Source of the DNA: Algiphilus sp022763315
GTDB lineage: Bacteria; Pseudomonadota; Gammaproteobacteria; Nevskiales; Nevskiaceae
Length of the DNA: 64,000 bases
NCBI RefSeq assembly: GCF_965249985.1
Contig: NZ_OZ252280.1
Strand: one strand, 5' to 3'
The position numbers and the translations under genes are program-made. The stretch's first letter is position 1. Every line of letters begins with the position of its first letter. Of the stretch, positions 15,157-24,164 are shown piece after piece. Below the pieces are notes generated by a model that ran no database searches, was not told the DNA's origin, and was given only the letters and a program-made list of their open reading frames with translations.

Positions 15157-15243
15157 GCGCGCAAGTCGGGAACTTTCCCCATTCCGAATGGCGTCGCCTG
15201 CGCATAGCGTTCGCCCTTTCAGGGAACAGAACAAGGAATAGCC

Positions 15244-17412
15244 ATGAAGCGTTTCGCCATCGCGCCCGCGCTCATTCTGGCCGCAGCGGCGGCCTCCGCG
15301 GAGACCGCCACCTTCGACCCCATCATCGTGGAAAGCACCTTCGAGGGCAGCGCCAATCAGACGCCTGGCGCCGCGCGTTCGATCGATGAAGACATTCTGG
15401 TCGAGCGTCGCCCCTACAGCCTGCACGACGCGCTGGAACAGATTCCCGGCTTGCGAACACTGGATGATGACGCCATGGGGCGGCGTTCCGGTATTGGCGT
15501 GCGCGGCGCACCGCCGCGACGCTCTCGCAAGGTCCTGCTCCTGGAAGATGGGGTGCCGATCAACGCCGCGCCCTATCTGGATTCTTCGGGCCATTACACA
15601 CCGCCCACGCAGCGGCTGGAGCGCGTGGACGCACTGAAGGGCGCTGGACATGTGATCTATGGCCCGATCAACAACTACGGCATCATCAACTTCCGCAACA
15701 AACAGCCGACCGAGACACCCGTGACGACGGTGGAACTGGGTTCGGGCAATCTCAACACCAGCTCCCGCCACGTGATGCACCAGCGGACCGACGGCGCGGT
15801 GGGCACCGTGTTGTCCTACACCAGCTTTGCCGGCGATGGCATCTTCGATATCGAGCGTACGCGCTACGACGATTACTTCGGAAGCATTGACTGGGCCTTG
15901 ACCGAGCAGCAGAGCATCGGCCTCTCCGCCACCTTCGCGCGCGAACGTTCCAACTACGATGAATCCAACCTCACGCCGCAGGAATTCGCTGCGGCGCCCT
16001 ATCGCAAGAAGAACCGCTTCGCGCAGGAAAACAACACCATCGCGCCGGACTACTACAAGCTCGACCTGACCCACCAGTGGCAATCAAACTCGTGGCAGAT
16101 CAGCTCACGCGTCTTTGCCAGTCGCCTGTTCCGTCCGCGTTTCACGGTAGACCCGGATGAAGCCGAGGTCAGCGCGCTGCCGGACGTCGTCCTGACCGAC
16201 CCGGAGTACCGCTTCGTGCCGGGCGAGTCGGGCGTGATGGTCAGTCGTACGCGCGAATACGAGAATCTGGGAGCCGAGAGTCGCTTCGTGCTGGACCTGG
16301 GTGCGCAGCGCCTGTCCTGGGGCGTGCAGCTGCATCGCAGCCTGTTTGACGACAAGCGCTCGTTCGGCGAGCCGGGCGAGGTGCTCGACGCCAATAACCG
16401 CGGTAACTTCCGTGGCGAGAACGATCTTGCTGCCGCGCGCCTGACCAAGTATCAGTCCAGTGCCGTCAGCGCCTATGTGCTAGACCGAATCGACCTGGGC
16501 AACTGGTCGATCACGCCGGGCCTGCGCGCCGAGCGCTATGAAGTGAAGAAGGACGAGCGCTTCCGGGGCAATGATCCGGGCAGCGGCCTGGAGCGCGACG
16601 AGCAGACCATTGTGTTGCCCAGCCTGGCCGTGCTCTATCGCGGCATCGAGAACACCCAGATCTTTGCCAATGTCGCCCGTGGTTACACGCCTGCCTTCGC
16701 GCGCACCGCAGACAGCTTCCCGCTCGATCCGGAAATCGGCATCAACACTCAACTGGGCTTCCGCACGGTGCGGCCCTCCGGCCTCTATGTTGATGCTGCG
16801 GTCTTCTACAGCCGTATCGAAGACACCGTGGTGCAGCTGCCCTTCACCATTGACGACGACAACCTGCGCGTGAATGCCGCCGACTCGGACTCCTACGGCA
16901 TCGACCTGGGCATGGGTTACGAAACCCAACCGCTGTGGCGTGGCATCTCCGGCTTTGCGGATCTGGGTGCCAGCTACACCCGCGCGCGCTTCACCGATGG
17001 TCTGGTGGATGGCAACCGCGTTCCGGGTGTCTCCGAACATGCGGGCACCTTGACACTGGGCCTGCGGGCGGGCGATCGCTGGCATGCCTCGCTGACCGCC
17101 TCGCATCTGGGTGATTACTTCTCGGATCTGCTCAACACCCGCGATTTCGTGCTGGCCGACGAGGATCGCGAGCCGGTCAGCCAGGACGACGAGATCGAGA
17201 TCCGGGAAGTGGTGGTGCTCGGCCGGGTGGCCTCACGCACCGTCCTGTCCGCGCGCAGTGGCTTTACCACCTCGCTCGGGGGCACCGATGTTGAGTTCTG
17301 GGTCGCCGGCCGCAACCTGACCGACCGCCTCTACGTCAACGACCTGGAAAACGGCATACGGCCCGGTCCGCGTCGCAGCGTGCTTTTTGGCCTGACCGCA
17401 CAACTGCAGTAG
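15244..17412 (+). CDS. TonB-dependent outer-membrane receptor, FecA-like
   Basis: 722 residues; signal peptide about 1-19. A plug domain (about 40-155) contains YSLHDALEQIPGLRTL, GIGVRGAPPRR and VDALKGAGHVIYGPINNYG, followed by a 22-strand barrel ending in NLTDRLYVNDLENGIRPGPRR and a C-terminal strand. The FecA-like plug suggests import of a chelated metal or other large ligand driven by TonB. Being next to a lanthanide-type dehydrogenase and its regulators, a lanthanophore or metal complex is a reasonable but unproven substrate. Confidence 0.92.
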   Translation: MKRFAIAPALILAAAAASAETATFDPIIVESTFEGSANQTPGAARSIDEDILVERRPYSLHDALEQIPGLRTLDDDAMGRRSGIGVRGAPPRRSRKVLLLEDGVPINAAPYLDSSGHYTPPTQRLERVDALKGAGHVIYGPINNYGIINFRNKQPTETPVTTVELGSGNLNTSSRHVMHQRTDGAVGTVLSYTSFAGDGIFDIERTRYDDYFGSIDWALTEQQSIGLSATFARERSNYDESNLTPQEFAAAPYRKKNRFAQENNTIAPDYYKLDLTHQWQSNSWQISSRVFASRLFRPRFTVDPDEAEVSALPDVVLTDPEYRFVPGESGVMVSRTREYENLGAESRFVLDLGAQRLSWGVQLHRSLFDDKRSFGEPGEVLDANNRGNFRGENDLAAARLTKYQSSAVSAYVLDRIDLGNWSITPGLRAERYEVKKDERFRGNDPGSGLERDEQTIVLPSLAVLYRGIENTQIFANVARGYTPAFARTADSFPLDPEIGINTQLGFRTVRPSGLYVDAAVFYSRIEDTVVQLPFTIDDDNLRVNAADSDSYGIDLGMGYETQPLWRGISGFADLGASYTRARFTDGLVDGNRVPGVSEHAGTLTLGLRAGDRWHASLTASHLGDYFSDLLNTRDFVLADEDREPVSQDDEIEIREVVVLGRVASRTVLSARSGFTTSLGGTDVEFWVAGRNLTDRLYVNDLENGIRPGPRRSVLFGLTAQLQ

Positions 17413-17423
17413 ACCCGGGTGCT

Positions 17424-17500
17424 GATCCTCGTGTGCGCAACACGCGGATCGGGAAGTCTTCCCATTTCCTTCTTGCGCGGGAGGCCGTAGCGTCTCCCGC
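17424..17500 (+). other. Cluster of three hairpins between two TonB receptor genes
   Basis: Three potential RNA hairpins follow one another: 17424-17450 (GATCC-T-CGTGT pairing with ACACG-C-GGATC, one mismatch), 17451-17463 (GGGAAG-T-CTTCCC) and 17477-17500 (GCGGGAG pairing with CTCCCGC around a 10-nt loop). None ends in a clear T-run. They may form a weak terminator or a regulated leader for the second receptor. Confidence 0.45.
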
Positions 17501-17525
17501 ACTAGAAGGCACTTGGGAGACTGCC

Positions 17526-19931
17526 ATGACACCACACCCCTTCTCCTCCGGCTCCGCCCCCGACCCGACGTATGCGGAGCACTTCCGCCGGCACCAGCAA
17601 GCCACCACCGGTGCGCTGCTGTTGCCGCTTCTTTTTTGTTTCAGCGCGGTGCAGGCCCAGCCCGCAGAGCTGGAAGCAGTGGAAGTCATCGGGGTGACCC
17701 CCACGCACGGCGTGGGTGTGGCGCCCTCGCGCCTGCCCTACCCGGTACAGCAAGCCGATGGCGCAGCGCTGCGGGATACCGGCGCCCTGGGTGTGGGGGA
17801 TCTGCTTGATCGCCAGTTCGGCAGCATTTCACGCAACGATGCGCAAAACAATCCGCTCCAACCCGATATCCAGTTCCGCGGTTTCACGGCCTCGCCGCTG
17901 CTGGGCTTGCCACAAGGACTATCGGTCTACCAGAACAGTGTGCGGATCAACGAGGCCTTTGGTGACACGGTGAATTGGGACCTGATCCCCGATACGGCCA
18001 TCCGATCGATCAATCTGATCAGTGGCGCCAATCCGCTCTTCGGCCTCAACACCCTGGGTGGTGCCATCAGCGTCGAGACCAAGACCGGATTCAGCCATCC
18101 GGGCCACGCGGTGGAGGTCAGTGGCGGTTCGTTCGGGCGTGTCCGCTCCAGCATCGAGAGCGGTGCAAATAATGGGCGCTTCGGCTACTTCGCCACGGTG
18201 GAGCACTTCGACGAGGACGGCTGGCGGGATGCCTCGCCCTCGGATGCCATCCGCGCCTTCGCCTCCCTCGGATTTCGTCCCAGTGCAGAAAGCGCCTTCG
18301 ATCTGAACCTGCAATACGCCGACACGGACCTGATCGGCAACGGTGCGGTGCCCATCGAATTGCTGGCACAGGACCGCGATGCCATCTTTACCGCCCCGGA
18401 CAACACCAAGAACACCTTGGCCTTTGTCGATCTCCAGGGCAGCCATCAGTGGAGTGCAGCGCTGCGCGTCTCGGGCAATGTCTTCTATCGCGACAACGAC
18501 TCCGAGGCCTTCAATGGCGATGGCTCCGAGTTCGAGGAGTGCGAAGAGGCCGGCGGCCCCGAAGGCTTCCTCTGCGAGGAGGATGACGACGAACCCATCG
18601 AAGACCAGAACGGCCAGCGCATCGCAGAGGCCGGCCCGGGCGGTGAACGCAATGCCATCAACAACCGCAGTCTGCGCGAACAGCGCAGCTTTGGCGGCTC
18701 TCTGCAGATGGACTGGATCGCCGACATCGGTGGGCTTGGGCACCATCTCATCGCGGGCGCGGCCTATCACGCCGGTCTGGTGGACTTCCTCTCCAATGTG
18801 GAGGTCGCCGGCCTGACACCGGAGCGCAGTACACGTGGCACCGGTCTTTTCGTACCGGAAGAAGGCACGGCCGTGACCTCCAGCACGCGTACCTGGTCAC
18901 TCTATGTGAGCGACACCATCGCCCTCAGCGAGCGTATGGATCTCACCCTCTCGGGCCGCTTCAATCAGGTCGAAGTCGAACTCAAGGACCGCGGCGGCAC
19001 CGACGCCGCCGGTCTGACCCAGCCCACACCACGACTGAATGGCAAGCATCAGTTCTCGCGCTTCAACCCGGCCGCCGGCCTGCGCTACCGCTTTGCCGAG
19101 GATCTCTCCAGCTATCTGGGCTACAGCGAATCGACGCGCGCACCCACCGCCATCGAGCTGGCCTGCGCCGAGCCGGATGCGCCCTGCAATCTCCCCAATT
19201 CCTTCCTGGCTGACCCGCCCCTGGAGCAGGTCGTCGCGCGCAATATCGAAACCGGGCTGGAAGGCGTCTGGACCCTGGAGCACCAGCAGGGTCGCGTGCA
19301 GTGGGGCCTGGGTGCCTTTGCCACCCACAACGACGACGATATCCTCTTCCAGAGCACCGGGGGCGTACAGTCCAACGAGGGCTTTTTCGACAACGTGGGC
19401 GATACCCGCCGCATGGGGCTGGAAGCACGGCTCGATGGACAGCACCCGATCACGCGTTGGTATCTGCGCTACAGCTATGTGCGTGCGCAGTTCGCCGACC
19501 CCTTCACCGTCAACAGCCCGAACAATCCGCGTGCGGATGACGACGGGCAGCTCGCCGTCGCGGATGGCGACCGGATTCCCGGTATCCCGCAACACACCCT
19601 GAAGCTGGGCGCGGACTGGACCATCGCCCGTGTCTTCGATCTGGGGGTTGGCATCCGCTATGCCTCCGGCGTGCACCTGCGCGGCGACGAAGCCAATGTG
19701 CTGCCCGAAACCGACGGCTTTGCCACCATCAACCTGCGGGCCGCGTACCGTCCCACGCGCCAGCTGGAGGTCTTCGCCCGCATCGAAAATCTCCTGGATG
19801 CCGAGTACGAAACCTTCGGCCTGCTGGGCGAAGCCGACGAAATCCCCGGCTTCGAGGACTTCGAGGACAACCGCTTCCTCGGTCCCGGACAGCCACTGGC
19901 CGCCTTCGTCGGATTGCGCTGGACACTCTGA
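17526..19931 (+). CDS. TonB-dependent receptor with a strongly acidic extracellular insert
   Basis: 801 residues from the ATG at 17526 (TGGGAGA upstream). A long N-terminus, hydrophobic about 28-45, serves as signal. The plug contains LGVGDLLDRQFGSISRNDAQ and NPLQPDIQFRGF; the barrel ends in AFVGLRWTL. Residues 335-360 carry 14 Asp/Glu and two cysteines (Cys339, Cys350), including CEEDDDEPIED, a likely extracellular cation-binding loop. Another feature, LACAEPDAPCNLPNSFLADP, is typical of a broad TonB receptor subfamily. It imports an unknown ligand; the acidic loop and the quinoprotein neighbours make a metal complex plausible. Confidence 0.92.
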   Translation: MTPHPFSSGSAPDPTYAEHFRRHQQATTGALLLPLLFCFSAVQAQPAELEAVEVIGVTPTHGVGVAPSRLPYPVQQADGAALRDTGALGVGDLLDRQFGSISRNDAQNNPLQPDIQFRGFTASPLLGLPQGLSVYQNSVRINEAFGDTVNWDLIPDTAIRSINLISGANPLFGLNTLGGAISVETKTGFSHPGHAVEVSGGSFGRVRSSIESGANNGRFGYFATVEHFDEDGWRDASPSDAIRAFASLGFRPSAESAFDLNLQYADTDLIGNGAVPIELLAQDRDAIFTAPDNTKNTLAFVDLQGSHQWSAALRVSGNVFYRDNDSEAFNGDGSEFEECEEAGGPEGFLCEEDDDEPIEDQNGQRIAEAGPGGERNAINNRSLREQRSFGGSLQMDWIADIGGLGHHLIAGAAYHAGLVDFLSNVEVAGLTPERSTRGTGLFVPEEGTAVTSSTRTWSLYVSDTIALSERMDLTLSGRFNQVEVELKDRGGTDAAGLTQPTPRLNGKHQFSRFNPAAGLRYRFAEDLSSYLGYSESTRAPTAIELACAEPDAPCNLPNSFLADPPLEQVVARNIETGLEGVWTLEHQQGRVQWGLGAFATHNDDDILFQSTGGVQSNEGFFDNVGDTRRMGLEARLDGQHPITRWYLRYSYVRAQFADPFTVNSPNNPRADDDGQLAVADGDRIPGIPQHTLKLGADWTIARVFDLGVGIRYASGVHLRGDEANVLPETDGFATINLRAAYRPTRQLEVFARIENLLDAEYETFGLLGEADEIPGFEDFEDNRFLGPGQPLAAFVGLRWTL

Positions 19932-19988
19932 GTCCTGCGATGCGGCGGCCCGCTGGTTCAGCCGTGCCGCGATAACGCGACGCCTGCA

Positions 19989-21860
19989 TCAGAGATCGAG
20001 CACCAGCCGCCCTCCCCTGGCACGCGACACGCAAGCCGTCATCTGACCGGCGGCGCGCGCGGCATCGGTCAAGGCCACATCGCGGTGCTCGACCTCTCCG
20101 TCCAGTACCGTACAGACACAACTTCCGCACAAGCCCTGAGTGCATGCCGCGGGGACCGAGCAATGCGCCGCGTTCAGCGCGTCCAGCAGGGACTCGGTCG
20201 CTCCGACCTGCAGCACGCGCCCCGACCGGGCCAGCACGGCCTCGAAGGCCTCGTTGACACCCGTCGGCGGGCTGCCCGCACTAAAACTCTCGGTGAAGAT
20301 GCAATCGGCCGGCCAGCCCCGGCGTGCCGCCATTGCCTGTACGTGGGTCATGAAGCCCTGGGGCCCACAGAGATAGAGGGCCTGCCCGGGCGTCCATTCT
20401 GGAAGGTCTGTATCGCGCAGCGGATTGTTCTGCGTTTCGGGCGCCTGGTCGTAATGGCACCGCACATGCTCGGCGTAGGCGGCCGCCTGCAGTTGCTTGC
20501 CGAAGGGCTGCCCCTCCGGTGTGCGCGCACAGACATGAAAAACGAAGGGCGTACGCGACTGATGCAGCGCATCGGCCATGGCCAGCAAGGGCGTGATCCC
20601 GATGCCACCTGCCACCAGCACCACGGCATCATGCACTCCGAGCGAGAACAGATTGCGCGGCCGCCCGATGCGTACCGTGGCGCCCGTATCCCATCCCGTG
20701 TGCAGCCGGCGAGAACCGCCGCGGCCATGGTCTTCGCGCTTGACCGCGATGCGGTATTGGCGGCCATCAAAGGCTCCGCACAGGGAGTACTGGCGTACGA
20801 TCCCGTCGCCCAGATTCACATCGATATGCGCACCGGGCGTGAACGCCGGGAAGGCATCAGCGGACACCGGCGCCAAAGTGTAGGCACGCACCCCTTCACC
20901 GACCTCTTCGACGGCGACCACCTGTGCGTCGAGCATCTGGGTGTCCGAAGCGGGCGTGCCGCCAGCGTGTTTCGGCTGCGGCCGCTCCCCGAACAGCCGC
21001 CCCCAGACGATCTCATGGTCCTGAAGGCGTGGCGCCGCGACCGTCCAGGCATCGTTGTAGCGGTAGTAAGGCACCGTCGGGAACAGGTGATGCATCAGAT
21101 GCTGCGCCTGGGAGAGGGTGGCCCAGCGCACCAGGGGACCACCCCGCATCATGCGCGTGGCCTGGATGGGCTGTGCGCGCTGATGCACCCCTTCCGGATG
21201 CTGGATGGACGCAAACAGATAGACCAGCAGCGTGATGCCCAGTCGCTGCGGAATCAGCCAGAGCAGCACAAACTCGAGCGCATAGGGCGACAGCAGCCAG
21301 CCGATGTGCCAGACGAGAAAGAAGGCCACGCTCCCAATGGCGCCCACCCATTCCTGCCGCGGCCGTTCGCCCACACGGCGCAGATACCAGCGGATCCAGT
21401 ACAGGTCCAGAAACATCCACACCAGGAACCGGGTGGGCATGCGCGTGGCCACCGTGACTTCGTCCGGGTCGGCCTCCGCCTCGCCGGTATGCTTGTGGTG
21501 CTCCATGTGCAGGAAGCGGTACAAGCCGGTGGTAAAGCCTGGAAACAGGGGCAGCGCTGCCAACGTCCCCAATGCGTCGTTGAGCCCGCGGTGGCGCGAC
21601 AGCGCCCCATGGGTGGCGTCGTGCAGCGGGGTGAAAATCGCGTAGATCGCCAGGGCATGTACCAACATGACCAGCGGATAGGGCGCCCAGCCGTTGACCG
21701 CGAGGGCGGTGCCGGTCATGAGCACCGCGTAGCAGCCGGCAATCAACCCGATCTCCTGCCAGGCCAGCGTCGGAATGCGGACGATCCGGGCGAAGGCCGG
21801 ATCGGCCATGATGCCAGCGAGCGTGTTGCGCTCTGCCTCCGGGTAGGTCGACGACTGCAT
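19989..21860 (-). CDS. Fatty-acid-desaturase-fold oxygenase fused to a ferredoxin-reductase and 2Fe-2S domain
   Basis: 623 residues from the ATG at 21860 (AAGGTG upstream; an in-frame ATG at 21896 is also possible). Residues 1-290 are a membrane di-iron domain with histidine boxes HDATH (80-84), HMEHHKH (118-124) and QHLMHH (253-258). Residues about 305-530 are a flavin/NAD reductase: RQYSL (356-360), GGIGITP (419-425) and CGPQGF (498-503). Residues about 540-623 are a plant-type 2Fe-2S domain with Cys573, Cys578, Cys581 and Cys610. One chain thus carries the whole electron route from NAD(P)H to the di-iron site. It could desaturate or hydroxylate a lipid or hydrocarbon. Last gene of the seven-gene operon. 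Confidence 0.9.
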   Translation of the reverse strand: MQSSTYPEAERNTLAGIMADPAFARIVRIPTLAWQEIGLIAGCYAVLMTGTALAVNGWAPYPLVMLVHALAIYAIFTPLHDATHGALSRHRGLNDALGTLAALPLFPGFTTGLYRFLHMEHHKHTGEAEADPDEVTVATRMPTRFLVWMFLDLYWIRWYLRRVGERPRQEWVGAIGSVAFFLVWHIGWLLSPYALEFVLLWLIPQRLGITLLVYLFASIQHPEGVHQRAQPIQATRMMRGGPLVRWATLSQAQHLMHHLFPTVPYYRYNDAWTVAAPRLQDHEIVWGRLFGERPQPKHAGGTPASDTQMLDAQVVAVEEVGEGVRAYTLAPVSADAFPAFTPGAHIDVNLGDGIVRQYSLCGAFDGRQYRIAVKREDHGRGGSRRLHTGWDTGATVRIGRPRNLFSLGVHDAVVLVAGGIGITPLLAMADALHQSRTPFVFHVCARTPEGQPFGKQLQAAAYAEHVRCHYDQAPETQNNPLRDTDLPEWTPGQALYLCGPQGFMTHVQAMAARRGWPADCIFTESFSAGSPPTGVNEAFEAVLARSGRVLQVGATESLLDALNAAHCSVPAACTQGLCGSCVCTVLDGEVEHRDVALTDAARAAGQMTACVSRARGGRLVLDL

Positions 21861-21924
21861 GTTTCCATTCACCTTGAGCAACGGGACGGAAACCATGCCA
21901 AGGCCGGTATCGGCCGACGCCTAT

Positions 21925-21948
21925 CGAAAGAGGGGTCGCTAGCCCCTC
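21925..21948. promoter_or_regulatory. CGAAAGAGGGG element overlapping an inverted repeat, upstream of the fusion oxygenase
   Basis: CGAAAGAGGGG (21925-21935) is close to elements upstream of the RND operon, alkB and the rubredoxin genes. It overlaps a perfect inverted repeat GAGGGG-TCGCTAG-CCCCTC (21930-21948). On the minus strand the repeat is followed by TTT, so a weak terminator after the methyltransferase-like gene is an alternative. Confidence 0.45.
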
Positions 21949-21973
21949 AGCCTTGCTGGATTGTTCGACCGCG

Positions 21974-22690
21974 CTAGTCGCGCCAGATACGCGGGCCGGG
22001 GATGAGTGCGGGCACCTTGCTGCGATAGCGGTCGTACGCGTCACCGATGCCAGCGCGCAGGTCGCGTTCTTCCAGCTTCAGGGTGGCGAGCACGCTATAG
22101 CCGGTCAGCACTGCCGCGAACAGCGCCTGGCCGACGGTCAGATGCGGGGTCGCCCACAGCGCCACGATCAAGCCGGTCTGGATGGGGTGGCGCACGATGC
22201 GATAGGGCCCGTGCACGGCGAAAGGCGGTTCACTGCTCTGTGCACTGAAGGCCTGGCGCAGACCGTGGAAATGCAAGAAATCGATGCTCAGGATGGCCCA
22301 GAAGAGAAAGCCCAACCCACTGGCAAAGAGCGCGTAGATCACGGCCTGAAGGACACCGCTCTCCACCGACCAGATCACGCCCGGCAGCGGCTGCCAATAG
22401 ACACACACCGCCGTCAGCAGGGCCCCGCTCATCAGGATGTATACCGCGCGTTCGAGGGCATCGGGAACCAGCGCCCGCCAGCGCCGCTTGAAGGCAGGAC
22501 GAGCCATGACACTATGCGGCAAGGCAAAGAGAAACAGCAGACCCAGATTGATGGCCGCGGCCATTGGTGCGCTCACCACCCCGCCCTGATTGACGCCCAC
22601 AACCGGCACATCGAGCAGGAACAGAACCAGCACGGCCTGCCCAACCAGACCAACCAATGCTGCAAAGAGTGCGAACAACTGCTTCATCAT
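21974..22690 (-). CDS. Isoprenylcysteine methyltransferase/NnrU-like integral membrane protein
   Basis: About 239 residues from the ATG at 22690 (AAGGAG upstream). Six hydrophobic segments are visible. The signature VHGPYRIVRHPIQTGLIVALWATP (split here as VHGPYRIVRHP then IQTGLIV) is the HPxYxG-like block of the ICMT/PEMT/NnrU membrane methyltransferase group, followed by LKLEERDLRAGIGDAYDRYRSKV, the usual C-terminal ER-E-L-Y motif. Such enzymes methylate small lipids or thiols with S-adenosylmethionine; many are uncharacterised. It lies between a DUF1329 gene and the fusion oxygenase, so a lipid-like substrate shared with them is possible. Confidence 0.78.
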   Translation of the reverse strand: MMKQLFALFAALVGLVGQAVLVLFLLDVPVVGVNQGGVVSAPMAAAINLGLLFLFALPHSVMARPAFKRRWRALVPDALERAVYILMSGALLTAVCVYWQPLPGVIWSVESGVLQAVIYALFASGLGFLFWAILSIDFLHFHGLRQAFSAQSSEPPFAVHGPYRIVRHPIQTGLIVALWATPHLTVGQALFAAVLTGYSVLATLKLEERDLRAGIGDAYDRYRSKVPALIPGPRIWRD

Positions 22691-22770
22691 GCGTCTCCTT
22701 ATATCGGCAGCCCCGTGCGAATTGACCGGCTGCGCTGTAATCGTCCACGCGCGCAGCATAACGGCTGCGT

Positions 22771-24138
22771 TCATACACGCCCCAGGCGCATGATGGCGCC
22801 GCGGGTCAGATATTCCTCATAGATCGCAGGGTCGTGCACCCGCGTGCGATGCCCGCCATCGATGCCGCGCACCTGTTCCATGCGCGTGATGCGGCCACTG
22901 TGAAAGTCGAAGGCGTGCACATAGGTCCAGGACCAGTAGGGATGTTGGCCATCGAGAAAGCGCTGATCGCCATCCTCGTACAGTCCGTAGCAGCCGTCGA
23001 AGGACTTGAAGGGCTTGCCCTGTCGATCGTAGGTCACCATGGCGATGGGCATGAGATTGCGCGCATCGAACCAGACCCGCTTCTTTGACACCGGCGCGCG
23101 CTCGAAGGCAATGGGTTCGGCTTCGGCGACGATGGCTTCGGGCACCATCTCCACCACGCTGTCGAAGAAGGTCTCGCCCTTCGGTCCGCCGTGTACGCCG
23201 TGTTCCCAGTTGGGGTGGCTGGCATTCCATCCGCCGGAGATGCCCGCCAGCATCGGCTGGCGCCCGACAATCCGGTAATTGCCCCAGGTGTGCAGCGGAT
23301 CGCCCGCTGCCCAGGCATCCGAAAGATAGAGCGTGGAGCCGGGAACCAGCGGCTCGAAACGCTGGTTGGTGGGGTATTGGCGTACCCGCCGGAAGTCCGG
23401 GATATAGCCGTAGAGCTCCGGAAAGCGATGCTGATCGTAGGGCCAGATGTTGACGTAGGAGGTGCCGGCCTCGGTCGCAGGGGCGGTGATGATGACGGCA
23501 TTGAAACGCAGCTTGTCGATGTGCGCCTGCCAATAGGGTCTGGGTTCCATGACGCAGCGGGCCACCGGGGCCAGCTCGGCCCAGACCCATTCATACGCAT
23601 AGTCGACTTCGCCACTGCGCGCGACATTCTGCTCCTTGACCGCAAAGACGCTGGCGTCGTGCCGCCCCCAACTCAGCGTAAGACCCGCGAAGAGTTCCAG
23701 CGCGGTCGTGGCGTTGGGGAAGGGGTGGCCGCCGATCCAGGGCCGACCATCGGATGCGACCACGTTCTGACGCGCATCGAAACGCGCCTGTCCCTGGTGG
23801 GAAAGTGTCGCCTGTTGATACTCCCAGGGCCCGAGCGCCATGTACTCGGTGGTGGTCGGCCGCACTGTCAATCGGCGCCCCATGTCGCGGACCTGGATGT
23901 AGGTGGCAGGCGCCAGCAGCGCCTTCACATGCTCAACATTGCCGGCATCGATGATGCCTCCGGTGGCAATGCGCCCGTGGGTGTAGTCGTCGATCGACAT
24001 CACCTCGTCGGGGTAGAGGCCGGCGATGTCACCACGCTCGGCCAAGGCCGGCCACAGCGCACTGCCCGCCGCCGCGCCTGTCAGCCAGTACGCGCTGCGC
24101 TTGAGAAAGCGGCGGCGGGTCAGCTTGCGCATCAACAT
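22771..24138 (-). CDS. DUF1329 exported protein (copy 2)
   Basis: 455 residues starting with a twin-arginine-like leader (RRRFLKRSAYWLTGAAAGSA, about 8-27), so export is expected. The body matches DUF1329: WGNYRIVGRQPMLAGISG, GYIPDFRRVRQYPTNQRFEP, DARNLMPIAMVTYDRQGKP and PYWSWTYVHAFD. DUF1329 proteins resemble outer-membrane-lipoprotein sorting (LolA/LolB-like) folds and are thought to carry hydrophobic molecules across the periplasm. A paralogue is encoded at 27353 in the same operon. It ends 26 bp after the DUF1302 gene begins the run. Ligand unknown. Confidence 0.88.
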   Translation of the reverse strand: MLMRKLTRRRFLKRSAYWLTGAAAGSALWPALAERGDIAGLYPDEVMSIDDYTHGRIATGGIIDAGNVEHVKALLAPATYIQVRDMGRRLTVRPTTTEYMALGPWEYQQATLSHQGQARFDARQNVVASDGRPWIGGHPFPNATTALELFAGLTLSWGRHDASVFAVKEQNVARSGEVDYAYEWVWAELAPVARCVMEPRPYWQAHIDKLRFNAVIITAPATEAGTSYVNIWPYDQHRFPELYGYIPDFRRVRQYPTNQRFEPLVPGSTLYLSDAWAAGDPLHTWGNYRIVGRQPMLAGISGGWNASHPNWEHGVHGGPKGETFFDSVVEMVPEAIVAEAEPIAFERAPVSKKRVWFDARNLMPIAMVTYDRQGKPFKSFDGCYGLYEDGDQRFLDGQHPYWSWTYVHAFDFHSGRITRMEQVRGIDGGHRTRVHDPAIYEEYLTRGAIMRLGRV

Positions 24139-24164
24139 GATCGATCGCTACGCGGTGCCGTCAG

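Noticed and set aside
15189..15204. Possible sigma-54 promoter TGGCGTCGCCTGCGCA before the first TonB receptor
   Set aside because: GG and GC spacing is right, but the CAC and TT positions do not match; too weak in GC-rich DNA.
20085..21977. 630-codon open frame on the plus strand opposite the fusion oxygenase
   Set aside because: No domain, low-complexity Arg/His/Gln-rich product and no ribosome site; the minus-strand gene has intact histidine boxes and cofactor motifs.
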